The position numbers were made by a program, and so were the translations under genes. The notes beneath the pieces are model-generated. The model had not been told where the DNA came from, did not search any database, and saw only the letters and a list, made by a program, of their open reading frames with translations. A stretch of DNA of 64,000 nucleotides, from the NCBI GenBank assembly GCA_010279815.1, contig QEOQ01000508.1, positions 658,254-722,253 on the forward strand, given 5' to 3'. The number at the start of each line of letters is the position of its first letter. Position 1 is the stretch's first letter. Positions 11,273 through 23,400 of this stretch are shown here, one piece after another. Source of the DNA: Brachionus plicatilis. Lineage: Eukaryota > Rotifera > Eurotatoria > Ploima > Brachionidae.

Positions 11273-12128
11273 GTCTGATTAAAAGTTTGACTACCTGATC
11301 ACAAAATTTACTTTAAAAAATTTTCAGTAAAAAATATGAACACATGATCTTGAAATTGATTATTAAGATTTACATAGTCAAAAAAAAATTTATTTTTAAA
11401 AAGCAAAAAAAAAATTATCACAAAATTTAGTTAAATTATTATTATAAATCCGAATAAAAATTTTTAAAAAATCTAATAAAATATTTGCCTATTAAAAACA
11501 GTCTCATCAATCTCGACAATTTTTTGAGGACTCCCACATTTAAAGTTCTCTTTATTAAGATCAAGATAAGTCATTTGTCTAAAATATTTACAAATTTTAA
11601 TAGCAGTCGGTTTTGAAATATTCAAACTTTCTATAAAAATCAATTTTTTCTCTTTTGCCCAATATTCAATTTCTTGAAGGTTACAAATAATTGATAATTT
11701 AAACAACTCAATCAATGAAACAAATTAAGCCGAAAAAAATTTTTTACATTTTACGTCTTTTCCTTAAAGCACATTTGCATTTTCAATTTAAACATTCTCT
11801 TTCTGGGTACAGAACTCCAATGTTCATCAACATTTTTAGCTGTTTTAAAGGGTCGATCTGAAGTAATTCATTTAAATCCATTTATTTTTGAATTGAAAAA
11901 AATTTCATAAAAAAAATTAGTATCTAATGAAAAATGTAATAAAAATGGTCTCAAATTTTTAGAAAAAAATTAATTTTTTTTTGCTTTGGGAAAATAAATT
12001 TTTTTTTGTTAATAAAATTGACTATGTAAATTTAAATAGTCGATTTCAAGATCATGTGTTCATATTTTTAGCTGAAGATTTTTTTAAAGTAAATTTTGTG
12101 ATCAGGTGGTCAAACTTTTGAACAAATA
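11273..12128 (-). mobile_element. Merlin-like DNA transposon, decayed, with long inverted repeats
   Basis: Inverted repeats at 11281-11380 and 12019-12120 match along roughly 100 bp (shared core CACCTGATCACAAAATTTAC, one difference on the left arm, and ATGAACACATGATCTTGAAAT). They enclose a broken transposase gene related to the ISXO2/Merlin family on the minus strand. The internal region is far too short for a full transposase, so this is a deletion derivative. Exact outer ends and the expected 8-9 bp target duplication could not be fixed by eye. Confidence 0.75.
11473..11881 (-). pseudogene. Merlin/ISXO2-like transposase remnant
   Basis: Two frames on the minus strand. From the ATG at 11881 the sequence reads MDLNELLQIDPLKQLKMLM and then a cysteine-rich segment (ECLN-stop-KCKCALRKRRK), where a TGA interrupts what looks like an N-terminal zinc-binding motif. 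After a +1 offset, the frame from 11715 continues with a helix-turn-helix-like part (NISKPTAIKICKYFRQM) and then KIVEIDETVF. This matches the first catalytic-Asp motif of ISXO2-like transposases (VEIDE). The frame ends at 11473, and no later DDE residues precede the inverted repeat. The gene is dead: one nonsense codon, one frameshift, and the C-terminal catalytic half missing. Confidence 0.75.
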
Positions 12129-12499
12129 GTGTTTTTTTTTTAATTAGCGGTATCAAAAAATTAATTGCCCTTTTTTATAATTTTTTTACAACATTAATGC
12201 ACCTCTGAAATTTGAAATTTATTAGTATAAATAAGAAAAATATCTTAAAGTAATAAAAAATAAGGAGGTAAGGTAACAAGGTTTTTTTCCAAAAATTTAA
12301 TTAATTGTCTTTTTTTCTTGTATAATTTTTGAATATTTCGATCTCTAGTGATAGGTGACCAGTTGGTCAGATATTATGTGACCAATACCCCTCACTTAAA
12401 ATAGTTTTTAAGTTTATAATTACTTTATTTAATAAATGTTAAATTTTTTAAAGAATAACGCTACACTCGAATTTCTCGTAGAAGAGTTCTATCAAGTTA

Positions 12500-13031
12500 A
12501 CTATCTTCATTCAGACAATGGTGCGTTCTCTCTCCGAAACTATTCCTAATACTGATCAACTATATCATCAAGAAACAACTTTCAGTGCGAGGGGTATACA
12601 ATGAGGATTAACAGCAAAGCTTGAAAACTTAGACTTTGCGGATGATCTGGTGCAAATATCTAATACAGAAGCATATGTATATGAAGACGCAGGATGGGAC
12701 ACAAATAGAGTGTGTTAGCGAATTCACATACTTAAGGAGCTTGAGTACCTTTTACACATGACGTCTGAGGAGGATTCTCGGGATACACTGGCTTGAGACA
12801 TCGTCGAATGCTGACATGTACACAAGAACAAATTCACAGCCACTAAGTCTTTATTCATTAAAAAAAGACTGCTTGGCCATTTACTTAGAATGAAAGAAAC
12901 ACGGATTCCAAAATGAGCCTTTCAATGGATACCTCAAGGGCGACGTAAGGTAGAGAGAAACAAGGATAAAGGCAAAAGATCGATTTGAGTGGAAATCAAA
13001 AGTAATGACCCTATGCTCCACAAGGAGTAGT
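12500..13031 (+). mobile_element. Non-LTR retrotransposon (LINE) reverse transcriptase relic
   Basis: Decayed coding sequence with stops and frameshifts. Around 12610-12645 it reads KLENLDFADDLVQIS, the catalytic xADD box of reverse transcriptase. Further on, RLLGHLLRMKETRIPK (about 12865-12915) and RRKVERNKDKGKRS are typical of the C-terminal part of LINE open reading frames. Neither LTRs nor a 3' tail were seen. It is a dead fragment. Confidence 0.75.
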
Positions 13032-14772
13032 AAAGGAAAAAAATTTAAATCTTATATTTATTCGACGTAAATCTTTTTTAATGAAAAAATGGATTGAAGA
13101 TTACCAGGTTCATTTTCATTTTTATTATTGCTTCAAAAATATTTTGAATAAAAATTTGGTTATTTTTTTTATTAGTCATCTTTTGATTTTAAATAAAAAT
13201 TTTGGGCTCAAGTTATCAGAAAAGATGCTTCAAAAAGATTCAATCTCTTAATAGATCTCTTATTTAAATGTGATTTTTTAATGCTTTTGTATTATATTAA
13301 ATTCAAATTAATAAAACTATCATTTAAAAAAAATAGCATTCTTAATTATTTTTTTCTCTGAAATTAACTTTAAATCAAACAGGTTTGGTTAAAAACCTAA
13401 TATGAAAAACAAAACTTCCATTGAGCAAACACGAATGATGGTTTCAGAAATTTTCTTGATACAGGATATGAGAAGTTTTAAAATTTTTGAAATTCTTTAG
13501 TGAACAATCCAAGTTCTTGGAGAAATTCTAGAAAGCTGAAAATATTCAAACGATGATTTCTTCTAGACTTTGTGGTATCTCTCATTTCTGGATACGTAAT
13601 AATCTTTATGCACATTTCAGCCTCAATTTTTTGAACTTTTAACCTGAAAACCGTGAACTTTAAGAAAATTATTGACCGGTATTGTGAGCTCTATTTGGAA
13701 AAGTTGTTATAAATAGGACGATTATTTGTCAGGGAACCACAACTTAAAGCCTATTCTTTAGCTGTATAATTTTTTTTTCAACAATTTTTCCAAATTGAAC
13801 GAGCGTAAATTTTTCAAATGGGAATTTCAAAAATGTTTATTTTTACTATAAATTTTTAAATAAAAAATGAGAAAATTTTTTTAAAAATTTAAATTTATTT
13901 TTTATTCAACTAAACAAAATATTTTCATTAATTTTTAAATCATTGTAATTTTTAATTGAGAATTTTCATTAATTGTTTAGGAAAACCATTCAGCTCATTA
14001 TTGACATCAACTGTTTTCCAGATATCCTTGAATGTCTATGAATTCAAACTATTATTATTAATTAGTTTTTAATTTGGAAATTTTATTTTAAGACGTAATT
14101 TTTCGAAAAAGGGTGTGAGTTTAAAAAGCGACCTAAATAGCTCGCATTGCTGAGCAATTGCTCAAAATTTGCCATGGAAATATCACATTAATTGATTGGC
14201 AAATTTGTGCATTTTTGAATGAAAATTCACAAATTTTCAAGTTCATGACGAATTTAGCTTCTTAAATGGGACATTAGAAATCATAGAAAATTTATGAGAC
14301 CGATCCCTATAAATATGTGCATATATCACGATTTAGGTGTCTAATATTCATACTATCTCTAGTCTTATCTTTTTTGAAATCATTGTAAAATGAAAGAAAT
14401 AATTAAGTGTTTCTCATGGCCCCGAATAGCTCACAATTCTAATTATCCGAATTGTGCAAATGTGCGCTTGTTAGTAGAAAATTCTAGTATCACCTAGAAA
14501 CGAAAATTTTCTTTTTGTTACAAAAAAAAGGTGTATAAAACCTGTTTATAGTACTACCATAATTTTCAATTTGAAAAAATTTTCAAAATTTTACTCCGTG
14601 TCTAGATAACAAACAAAAACAAAAATTAACTCAAAATTAAAAGTCAAAGTTTGAGCATTAATTTAGGGTTCTCAAATTTCGATGATTTTCAACTGCTTAT
14701 CAACCATTGATAACCATTATCCACTAACAAATAATATCGATCATCGATTAATTGGAAAAATAAAACTCAAGA
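13032..14772. other. Intergenic, upstream of CRAT
   Basis: AT-rich. The last 80 bp before the CRAT start contain several GATAA/TTATC and ATCGAT motifs (ATCGATCATCGAT near 14737) that could be promoter elements, but this rests on pattern only. No gene or repeat was recognised. Confidence 0.4.
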
Positions 14773-17360
14773 ATGTCAAGCAGAATTTTAATTTTAAGAA
14801 AATCTACATTATCATTAATTAAACAATCCAGAGGTATAAAATGGTTCGCTAAGCCTCAAAATTACATGGCTCAAAAAATTCCCAAACAGGATGAAAATGG
14901 TGACTGCAAATTGCCCAAGCTTGAAGTTCCAGACTTGAGCTCAACTTTGAATAAATATTTAAGCAGTTTGAGACCAATATTGGACGAGAGTGATTACAAG
15001 CGAACCCAATTGATTGCAAAGGATTTTTTGGATGTCAACAATTCAACAAATGGACACAGTTTGCAGAAGATGCTTAAAATTAAGGCAAAGTGCAACGATA
15101 ACTGGGCTGGCCATGTGTACGCTGACGAATATTACTACAAAATAAATTTGCCCCTTCCTATCTATTCTAATCCTGCTAAATTAATGAAAAAACAAAATTT
15201 TATTGATGAAGATAGCTATCTCAAGTACAGAATTTTTAAAAAATAGAAAATAAATTTTTTAATTGAATTTAATATAATCTAAAGGTATGTGACTTTGTTT
15301 ATTAATGCAGTTCTGGATTTTAAATTCAAAATTGATTCGTAAGATATTTTTTTTTATTTATCACATCATTTTTGGACTCGTCAAAAATACCTTTTATTGT
15401 TCAAAATTTGTTTTTTAGTTTTTGTATGCTTTTGTGTAACATACGAGAAACTTGAATTTTAAATTACGCAATTTTTTACCACAGATTGATTTAAAATCTT
15501 AACCATCATTTAAAAAAACTGAAATAATTTTTTGGAAAAATTGAACATAAAAAATTTAGCATTGTTAGCATTGACGGTATAAAATGACCAAAGAAGGTTC
15601 AAAGATGATATTTTAAAAAGTATCCTTGATTAAATTTTTTATGTAGGAATACACTTGAGACTGATAAGTCAACTGGATGCGACAAAACCCAAGACTTGTG
15701 TATGGATCAGTACAAAAAAATATTCAAATCATACCGAAGACCGTGTCCTGGAAAAGATAAGTTTATTGTTTATGAAAATGACTTTTCAAAAGAGCACATA
15801 ATTATTATAAGCAATAATCAAGTAAAAAATATTTTTAAACTAAACCAATTGTTTAAAATTTTTATTCAAATTTTATTTTTTTTTTTAAATTTTCAGCTTT
15901 ATAAAATAGACTTGATTGTTAATTCTCAGTTAATTGACGAACTAGATCTATTTTACCAGCTTAAATGCATCCGACAAGAATCTAAAAAAGAACAAGAACT
16001 GAAAGTGGGACTTTTAACTTCTCTACCAAGAAACGAGTGGGCTGAAATTAGAAAAAATTTAACAAAAGGTAATTATTTGAGAGAAAATACTTTACAAAAA
16101 AAGGATTTTAAATATTTTTAAATCTAGATCCTGAAAACTCACATTCATTTGCTTGTATTGAAAAAAGCGCTTTCATTATATGCTTAGACAATCGGATTGA
16201 GTCAGAAAACTTTCAAAGTGAAGATATAAAAAATGGTAATCAAATTTTAAATGGATGTGGTTCTTCGTTTAATAGCGCGAATCGATGGTTTGACAAGACT
16301 CTTCAATTTGTGATTTCAGAGGATGGCGTTTGTGGCCTTGTCCGGGAGCACAGTCCAAGTGAGGGTCCGATCACAGTCAACTTGATCAATCATGTTTATG
16401 ATTATTTGTGAGTAAATTTATTAAATTTTTTAGCAATTAAATTTTTTATCATGTTTTTTCTTTGTACAGAGAAAATGCAAAATCATTCGATTTTTCTGAA
16501 AGTTATCCATTTTCTAAACCAGAAAAACTCAAATGGAAACAAAGCGAATACTTAGATTCAAAAATAAAATATGCCACTGAAAAATTTGACAAGTAATTAT
16601 TAAATTATTAAGTTCAACTTATTTATTATTTTTATTTATTTCTAAGTTTAATTGACGATTTCGATTTGAATGTTTTTTGCTACGAAAACTTTGGACGATC
16701 ATTTCCAAAGAAATTAAAGTTGAGTCCAGATAGTTTTTTACAGGTGGCACTTCAATATGCTTTTTTCAAGTAAGAAGACTTAATTTTTATTTAATATAAG
16801 GATGTTTAATTTTTTTTTTCAGAGTAAATGGTGTTTTGCCAGTGCATGCATCCATAGGTTCATTAAGAAGATTTGAAAAAGGACGAGTCGATTACATCAG
16901 AGGAGCAAATTCATACTTGATGAATTTTTGTACGGCAATGATTGATAGAAATTCAAGTGGAGAAAAAAAATTGTTTTTTCTTAAACAAGCTGTTGATATG
17001 CAAACAACAAATATGTTAGATGCTATTCATGGTCATGGTTATGATTGTCACTTGACAGCGCTTAAGAGTATAGCCGAACAAAACAATAAAAATCTTCCGG
17101 CTTTATTTACAGATGAAGTCTTTGATTACAATAATAGAATTCAACTCTTGGCAAGTCAAGTAACCACTCAATTTGACGGAACTTTTTCTTGTTTTGGACC
17201 CAATGTTTTAGGCGGAACAACTTCGACTTATAATTACAAGCCAAATGAGATTTTGTTTACTGTAGGTGGTCTAAAATCAAGTTCATTTAATTCAGTTTCA
17301 TGTTTAACTGATGCCTTTACACAAAGTCTTGATGAAATATTTGCTTTGATTAAAAATTAG
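14773..17360 (+). CDS. CRAT: Carnitine O-acetyltransferase, mitochondrial
   Basis: Eight exons join in phase: 14773-15224, 15285-15338, 15647-15821, 15897-16068, 16128-16407, 16470-16592, 16647-16769 and 16823-17360, giving 638 residues (human CRAT is about 626). The enzyme transfers acetyl groups between acetyl-CoA and carnitine, buffering the mitochondrial acyl-CoA pool. The first 35 residues are basic and hydroxylated without acids, as in a mitochondrial import signal; there is no C-terminal peroxisomal AKL. Family landmarks: KLPKLEVPDLSSTLNKYL, LCMDQYKKIF, NSANRWFDKTLQF, the catalytic His in VREHSPSEGPI, and the C-terminal FGPNVLGG. The 54-nt exon 2 (YVTLFINAVLDFKFKIDS) is easy to miss. 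Intron 3 (15822-15896) is 75 nt without stops, so its retention would keep the frame. COT or ChAT is less likely given length and N-terminus. Confidence 0.93.
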
Positions 17361-17395
17361 AAATTTTAGTTTTTTTTTATGGCTTTTTTTGATTA

Positions 17396-17401
17396 AATAA
17401 A
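17396..17401 (+). terminator. Poly(A) signal AATAAA of CRAT
   Basis: AATAAA 36 bp downstream of the CRAT stop codon. Placement supports use, but the hexamer is frequent in this AT-rich sequence. Confidence 0.5.
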
Positions 17402-20400
17402 ATATTTTTAGAAACTTAAAAAAGTCTTATAAAAAGTTATTTTAGATAAAGAAATAAATATTAGAGGCTTGATTCTTTAAAAAATTTAATAATTTTTCAT
17501 TTATGTGAATTGTTGAAAATTTTTAAATTTTAGAATGTTGTTACCTTTAAGGTGAATAATAGTAAATTATCGATATTTACCACATTTCACGTGGATATGG
17601 ATATTATTGTAAATTCATGATTTTTATAAAACAATTCGATCAGAAAATAATTCTCTTGAATTATTTTTTTATTTTTATTTACACAATTGAAATGAATTAA
17701 AACAAAATATGAACTTTTAAATTTTAGAAATGCTTATAACAAAGCTAATAACAATTAAAAACAATATTTGATATCTCATACAAAACAAAAATTCTTTTTC
17801 ATAGTTATAATTCTATTATTCCAATAATTTTATAAATGTTTATTTGACTAATTTAATGCATCCAAAATACTGGATAAGATTGCTGTCTATTTGTTACCAA
17901 AAAATCAATAAAATTTAGAATCAATAACAAAACAATTAATAATAAATGATCAATACAGAAAAATAATAATTACCAAAAAGCAAAGCAGATGAGAAAATTT
18001 TGGGTGAAAGCTCCGTTTTGAAACAAACTAAAAAAAATAAGGGGATAATTTCTTTTTACCACCAATTTGTCTTTTTTTTTCACTAAAAATAATTTATTTT
18101 TCCAAGTAATATGCATGCTTTTAAAAAATATTTTACGATACAAAATATATTGAACATTCTAAAAAGTCTTAAAACTGATAAACATTGAAAGTGATGACGA
18201 TTTTTGCTACGATTTACACCAATTTGTTTTGCTCAATAGATTCATCAAAAGAGTAAGATTAAACAAAAATGAATGGCAACTAAGCACCTGTACTTGCGAA
18301 AATTATTAAAAAACAATTTATGTAAGCATATTGTAGCTGTGGCGGTGAAGACGAAGTTGACAGAAATCGATTTTAGCTTTTGGGATATTGGAATAAAAAA
18401 GAAACGAGGAAGAAATGTTCAAGCTAGAGAATGGTTCGTAATAAATACAAATTAAATTGAGACAAGACTTTTTATTTTTTAACATTACTTATTGATAACA
18501 AAAACATAATTAGCAGAATAAAATGTTTTTTGTTAGCTGTAGATATTTTTCGGATAAATGTGTATTTTTTGGAGGAAAAAAAGACAATGCCAAAAATAAA
18601 TCAATTGAATAAAAAATTTTTTTTTTGAAAATTGCATTTGATCAAGTGCTACAAATTGAATTAAAAATATTGCAAACAAAATAATCATTTTATTTGTAAT
18701 TTTTTTTCGGTTTTAAAGCTGCAATATTGAACAAGAGAATCGGTAATAAAAAAAATTTAAATCATTTTAGATAAAAAGTGGAGGCTAATAATATTTGATG
18801 ATAATTTTTTAATTATTGCAAGAATTTGATTTATTTTAATAAAACGCTTAATTATTTAATTATTTCGAAGTTTGAATTCAAGTTTTTATTTTTTTTACTA
18901 ATTTAATAATAAAAAATACTAGCTTTTGTTCAAAGTTATTAATAATGACAAACTTTGTTAAACATTAAATAAATTTTGAATTATAATTTTATTGGATCTT
19001 AAACAGTTTATTTGGAAAATCTTAATAATCATTAAAGTGTCTTATTTTAAGCTTTTTTCCAGAAACAATGTTTTTTCCTCGAATGCCCTCACCTTTCATA
19101 ATATTCAATAAATTTTGCATTGAGATTTATTTTATTTTATTTTACTTCAGGCTTTTATTAACTTTTCAAAGCCATTAAATTCATAATTTTTGAACAGCAA
19201 AACTTTTTGAAAACAAAATTTGATAATTTTGATTTTCAATATACTTTTGTTAAACATACATCTTGACTGATTTAATCAAATAAAATGAAATTCATGAAAT
19301 ATAAAGTTTAATTTTGTAGATTATTAAATTTAATTAATAAAAAAAACGATGTTCATTTAGTTTTTAAATTTTATTTAAACTTTAAAAGTCAAATTATGCA
19401 AGATAGTCTCAAAAATATAAAATTTATTATCGTTTACTTTAAACATGAGGATTAGTTGATTCTGAGAAAAAAATAAATAAAATTACTTTTAGGTTTTTTA
19501 AATAATACTTATTTTTAAACTGTTTTTTTTTTATAATTTATTCGCTTATGTTAAATAGATAAACATTAAATGTTTGTTTTTAAAGGAATTATTTTAAAAT
19601 GTTTTAATTAAAACAACGTAAATATTATTTTTGTAAACAGTAGTATGAATTAAAACTTATTTTGATTTAAAAATTTTAAATATTAGATTTGCAAATCATT
19701 TCAGTTAAAATTAGTGTTTAAAAAAAATTATTCTTTTGTCTAAAATTTGGCTTTAAAAAAATTAGAATTCATGGAAACGCTCTTTTGAAAAGTTTTAACA
19801 AGGCTAAAATGTTCATAAGAAGTGATGTATATTTTATTTTTAAAGATCTAATAAAGTCTCAAGGAGTCGATAATAGTTTGTTTATAATAATTTGCCAATA
19901 AAATGCTTAATCGACTTAGAATTAGTTCATGATTAAAAAAATTTTTTTTTATTTTTTTAATTATTTTTTTAAACTTTTTATAAATGATTTTTAGCAATGC
20001 TGTTCAATTAAGGATTCATTAGTGGTAGTCAAGCACTTAATATGACCCAAAAACGGAAACTAGCGTCAAAATAGGACTTGGCAATAATTGAATTAGGAAA
20101 TAATCATATACCAAACAGCCTTGTTTCTATGCTCTTCCACTTAACTATAAGAAACAATCTGCTGTTTTAAAATTTACTCCCCTTTTAATGCCAACTCTCT
20201 TGTTTCTACGACAAAAGAGAGCAATTTTTTCTTCAGAGTTTATTTTCGTTACCAATGGAGTCATGCTTTGTCAATGAAAGAATCAAAGCAAAATCTCTTG
20301 TTTAAACCTTATTAGAAAGAGAAACAAATTATTTTGAATTCAATAGCAAGTCATTTAGAGAAATAAATAACAAAAACTTAAATCCCAAATTTGTTTTTTT

Positions 20401-20481
20401 TTTTAATTTGGGATTCAATTCATTTACTTGCAAGAGAATTAAATGAAAAAAAATTGAAGTATATTTCCTCAATTATTTTAG
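17402..20481. other. Intergenic, AT-rich, with one transposase relic
   Basis: About 3 kb between CRAT and SPMIP4. Apart from the SWIM-finger relic at 18190-18455 nothing was recognised. The last base pairs before the SPMIP4 ATG read TATTTTAG, which resembles a 3' splice site, so a 5' UTR intron or trans-spliced leader is possible. Confidence 0.45.
18190..18455 (+). pseudogene. SWIM zinc-finger end of a MULE-type transposase, frameshifted
   Basis: One frame reads CYDLHQFVLLNRFIKRV, then NEWQLSTCTCENY and a stop. The neighbouring frame continues KNNLCKHIVAVAVKTKL and ends with a basic GIKKKRGRNVQARE. Read together this is a SWIM zinc finger (CxC ... CxH) followed by the basic tail common at the C-terminus of SWIM-containing transposases. 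The break is consistent with loss of one T in a TATTAAAAA tract. The N-terminal catalytic part is not recognisable nearby. It could instead derive from a host SWIM protein, but a second relic at 39.3 kb favours a repeat family. Confidence 0.6.
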
Positions 20482-23400
20482 ATGACTTCACTGCATTTTT
20501 TCGATCATTCGAATATTGAACCCAGACCAGCAGTGGATTGGGGCACTTTAGACCTGCAATCGGAAAAATTTGATCCTACTATTATTAAAGGTCCAACTTT
20601 CATACTAAAGTACTTTTAATGCAAAAAAAAATGCTTCCACCTTTAAAAATTACTTAGGAATCAGCCGATCAATCAATTTTATCGGGAATCAAATTTAGAA
20701 TTAAGCAATGTTAGAACTAATGACCAACTGTAATTTTTGCTGAAACTTTCACTAATCTTTAAAATTGAAAATTGTTCAAAGTATGCTTGCTCCATTTAAA
20801 GAGAATCTTTTGGATAAAAAAATTCTCAAAAAATTTCCAATGGAGCATCCGTTCACCTCACAAATAAGCTTAAAGGCAATTTTCCCCAATTTTACTGCAC
20901 CAGAGGATGCTAAACGTGGACAATTGGCTCTCAATTCTAAGACTATTATTAACAAACAGACACCAGCTCAAATACCGCCAACAATTGTCAATCAAAAGAA
21001 TTCTGGCATGGCCTGGCGACACGAAATTCAATATCCAGACTTACCCACTCAACAATCAGGTGTTTGGTATTATGACAATGAATTGTACCATGTAATTTAG
21101 ATTTGTTATTTTATTTTTTTTCTTAAATTTTCTTAAACCAATGTTAAGTTACCAAAACCAAGCTATGGATCACAACAATATTATCCAGCACCGCCTGTCC
21201 TGTTGGTACCAAATCAAAGACTTAGAAATGCTCATTCAATAGATGCTAGAACAGCTAATACTTTACGGAATAAAGAAAAAGAGCTAATGCAAAGTTCACA
21301 GAGAATTGATTATTATAAAGATGGTTTGGGTACTAGAGCAGTGCTCGATAGTGATAATTTGAATGAAAAACAAAAAAGGATTATCGAAAGTGGGGAACAC
21401 AGTGACGATATGGTAAAATTTAAAAATTTAATTATTAAAAAAAAAGAATTGTACTTTTTTTACTTTATTTCTAGACTCCATATTTTAGAAAAGGTGCTGG
21501 GATTTCAAAATATACAGTCGATAAGGAACTTGTTAACAAGGAAAATATCAATCCAGAATTATTAAATCATTCTCAAAGTGAAAATTACAAGTAAGTAGTC
21601 AAGCACTCATAAAAATTAATCCTAAAAGTTAATACAAACACTTAATTAGGCTTAAAAATTAAAAATTTTAAAATTAAAAATAAGTTCAATTAGTCCTGAA
21701 TTTTGTTTGGATAAATTCTTAGAAAAAATAAATAAAAATCATAACCTAAATTAATTAACAGTCATTATAGCTTACTTTTCTTGGTATTTTTTGAGTGCAG
21801 AAATTTTAGTTATTTTCGATGCATGTCAAAATTGTTGCATCAATAGTTAAAGTCTGAAAATAATATGCAAGATCTTTACAAAACGCACTACAAATAAAAA
21901 ATAACGTAAATTTACGTAAATTCAAAATTTTAATAGTTTTTAAATTGTCTTTGGTAATGACAGCTGTCTGCTGAATTATATTCTTGGTGAGTTTAAAAAC
22001 ACTTTTTTTTTTTTCTTTAAAAAGTGTTTTACATATTTTTACTTTCATAGAAAAAGCCAGATTTTTTTTAAGTCACAAGTCATAAGTTAAGTCAATGATT
22101 TAATAAATCCATATTTGACACCAATAAAGTAGTTATTTCCAAATTCCTGGCTGTTAATCTTGACCTGTGTGGTTTGTTAATGTAACCAGATTTAGAAAAA
22201 AATTCTTTCAACTGGTCTTGATGAAGCAGGTATTGATAAAAATTTTAGTTCAAGCATAACTTAAAACTGTGACTTATAAACAAGTCTGGAAAAATCTTAA
22301 AAATAATAAAATCTACAAAATTCTAAGAAAAGCGCTACAAGAGACATTTTTTGGCCCTTTTACAAATTATAAAAAAAGTAGAAAATAATAAAAAATAAAA
22401 GAAGTAAATTTTTCTAAATATACGCAAAGTATACAAAATGTACTTGTTTTTCGTAAATTATAAATTATCGTAAAATTACCATCGACCATCATGTCATATC
22501 AATACTGTCCTAATTTTGCACCACCCTGCATTTACAAAATTTTTTTTGAGCCTTGGAAAAAAAGTCGTAAAAATTTTTAATTTTCATTTTGTTTTGTTCT
22601 AATCTACCAAATTTTACAAGACTCAAAAATGAATATAAAAAAGTAATACTTAAGGAAGAGGAAAATTAGAAATTGACAAAAATCACCTTCCATTAGCTCA
22701 AATATAAAATTTGTAACAAGACAACAGGAAAAAATAATATTAATTATTTGAATAAAAATAAAATAATTATTTGACAACTAGGTTCAACAAACAATGTTGC
22801 ATTAAATAAATTGTCAGCTTATCACTTATTAACTTTCTCTATTAAGAAATTAAATTCCTTTTAAAATTACACAGTTTTTTTATAATGTTAGTAATAATGA
22901 AATAATTTTTGTTGTATTTTATTTAATTCACAGAACTAATTATTACTTTCTAGATTAAAGGTTCTAATCATACCATACCGGCTTTTCTCCTATTATTATT
23001 ATGATTAATTTTCTGGGATTATTACTCATGTGTTTGTCAATACTGAAATCTATGTAATCGCCTGAAATTTAAAAAATAAAAATCAAATTATGCATTATTA
23101 TTAGTAGAAAATTTTTATTCACCATATTAATCTTGCTGACAAAATTTGAAAATTTCAACAAATCTTAAAAATTTTGACTTATTTAAATCAATATTTATTA
23201 AATTTTAAAAATAATAATTTTTAATCAAGCTAGTTCAAATTGTTCTTGCATTCAAAGACACGGTTATATTTGAACAACTTTAGTAGAGAAATTAATTCCA
23301 ATAACCTTTATCAGATTAAACTTTTGATTTTTAATTATCCTAAATAAAATATTCAAAATATATTCAAAATGAGAAATAATGCTGAAGAGATAATAATAAT

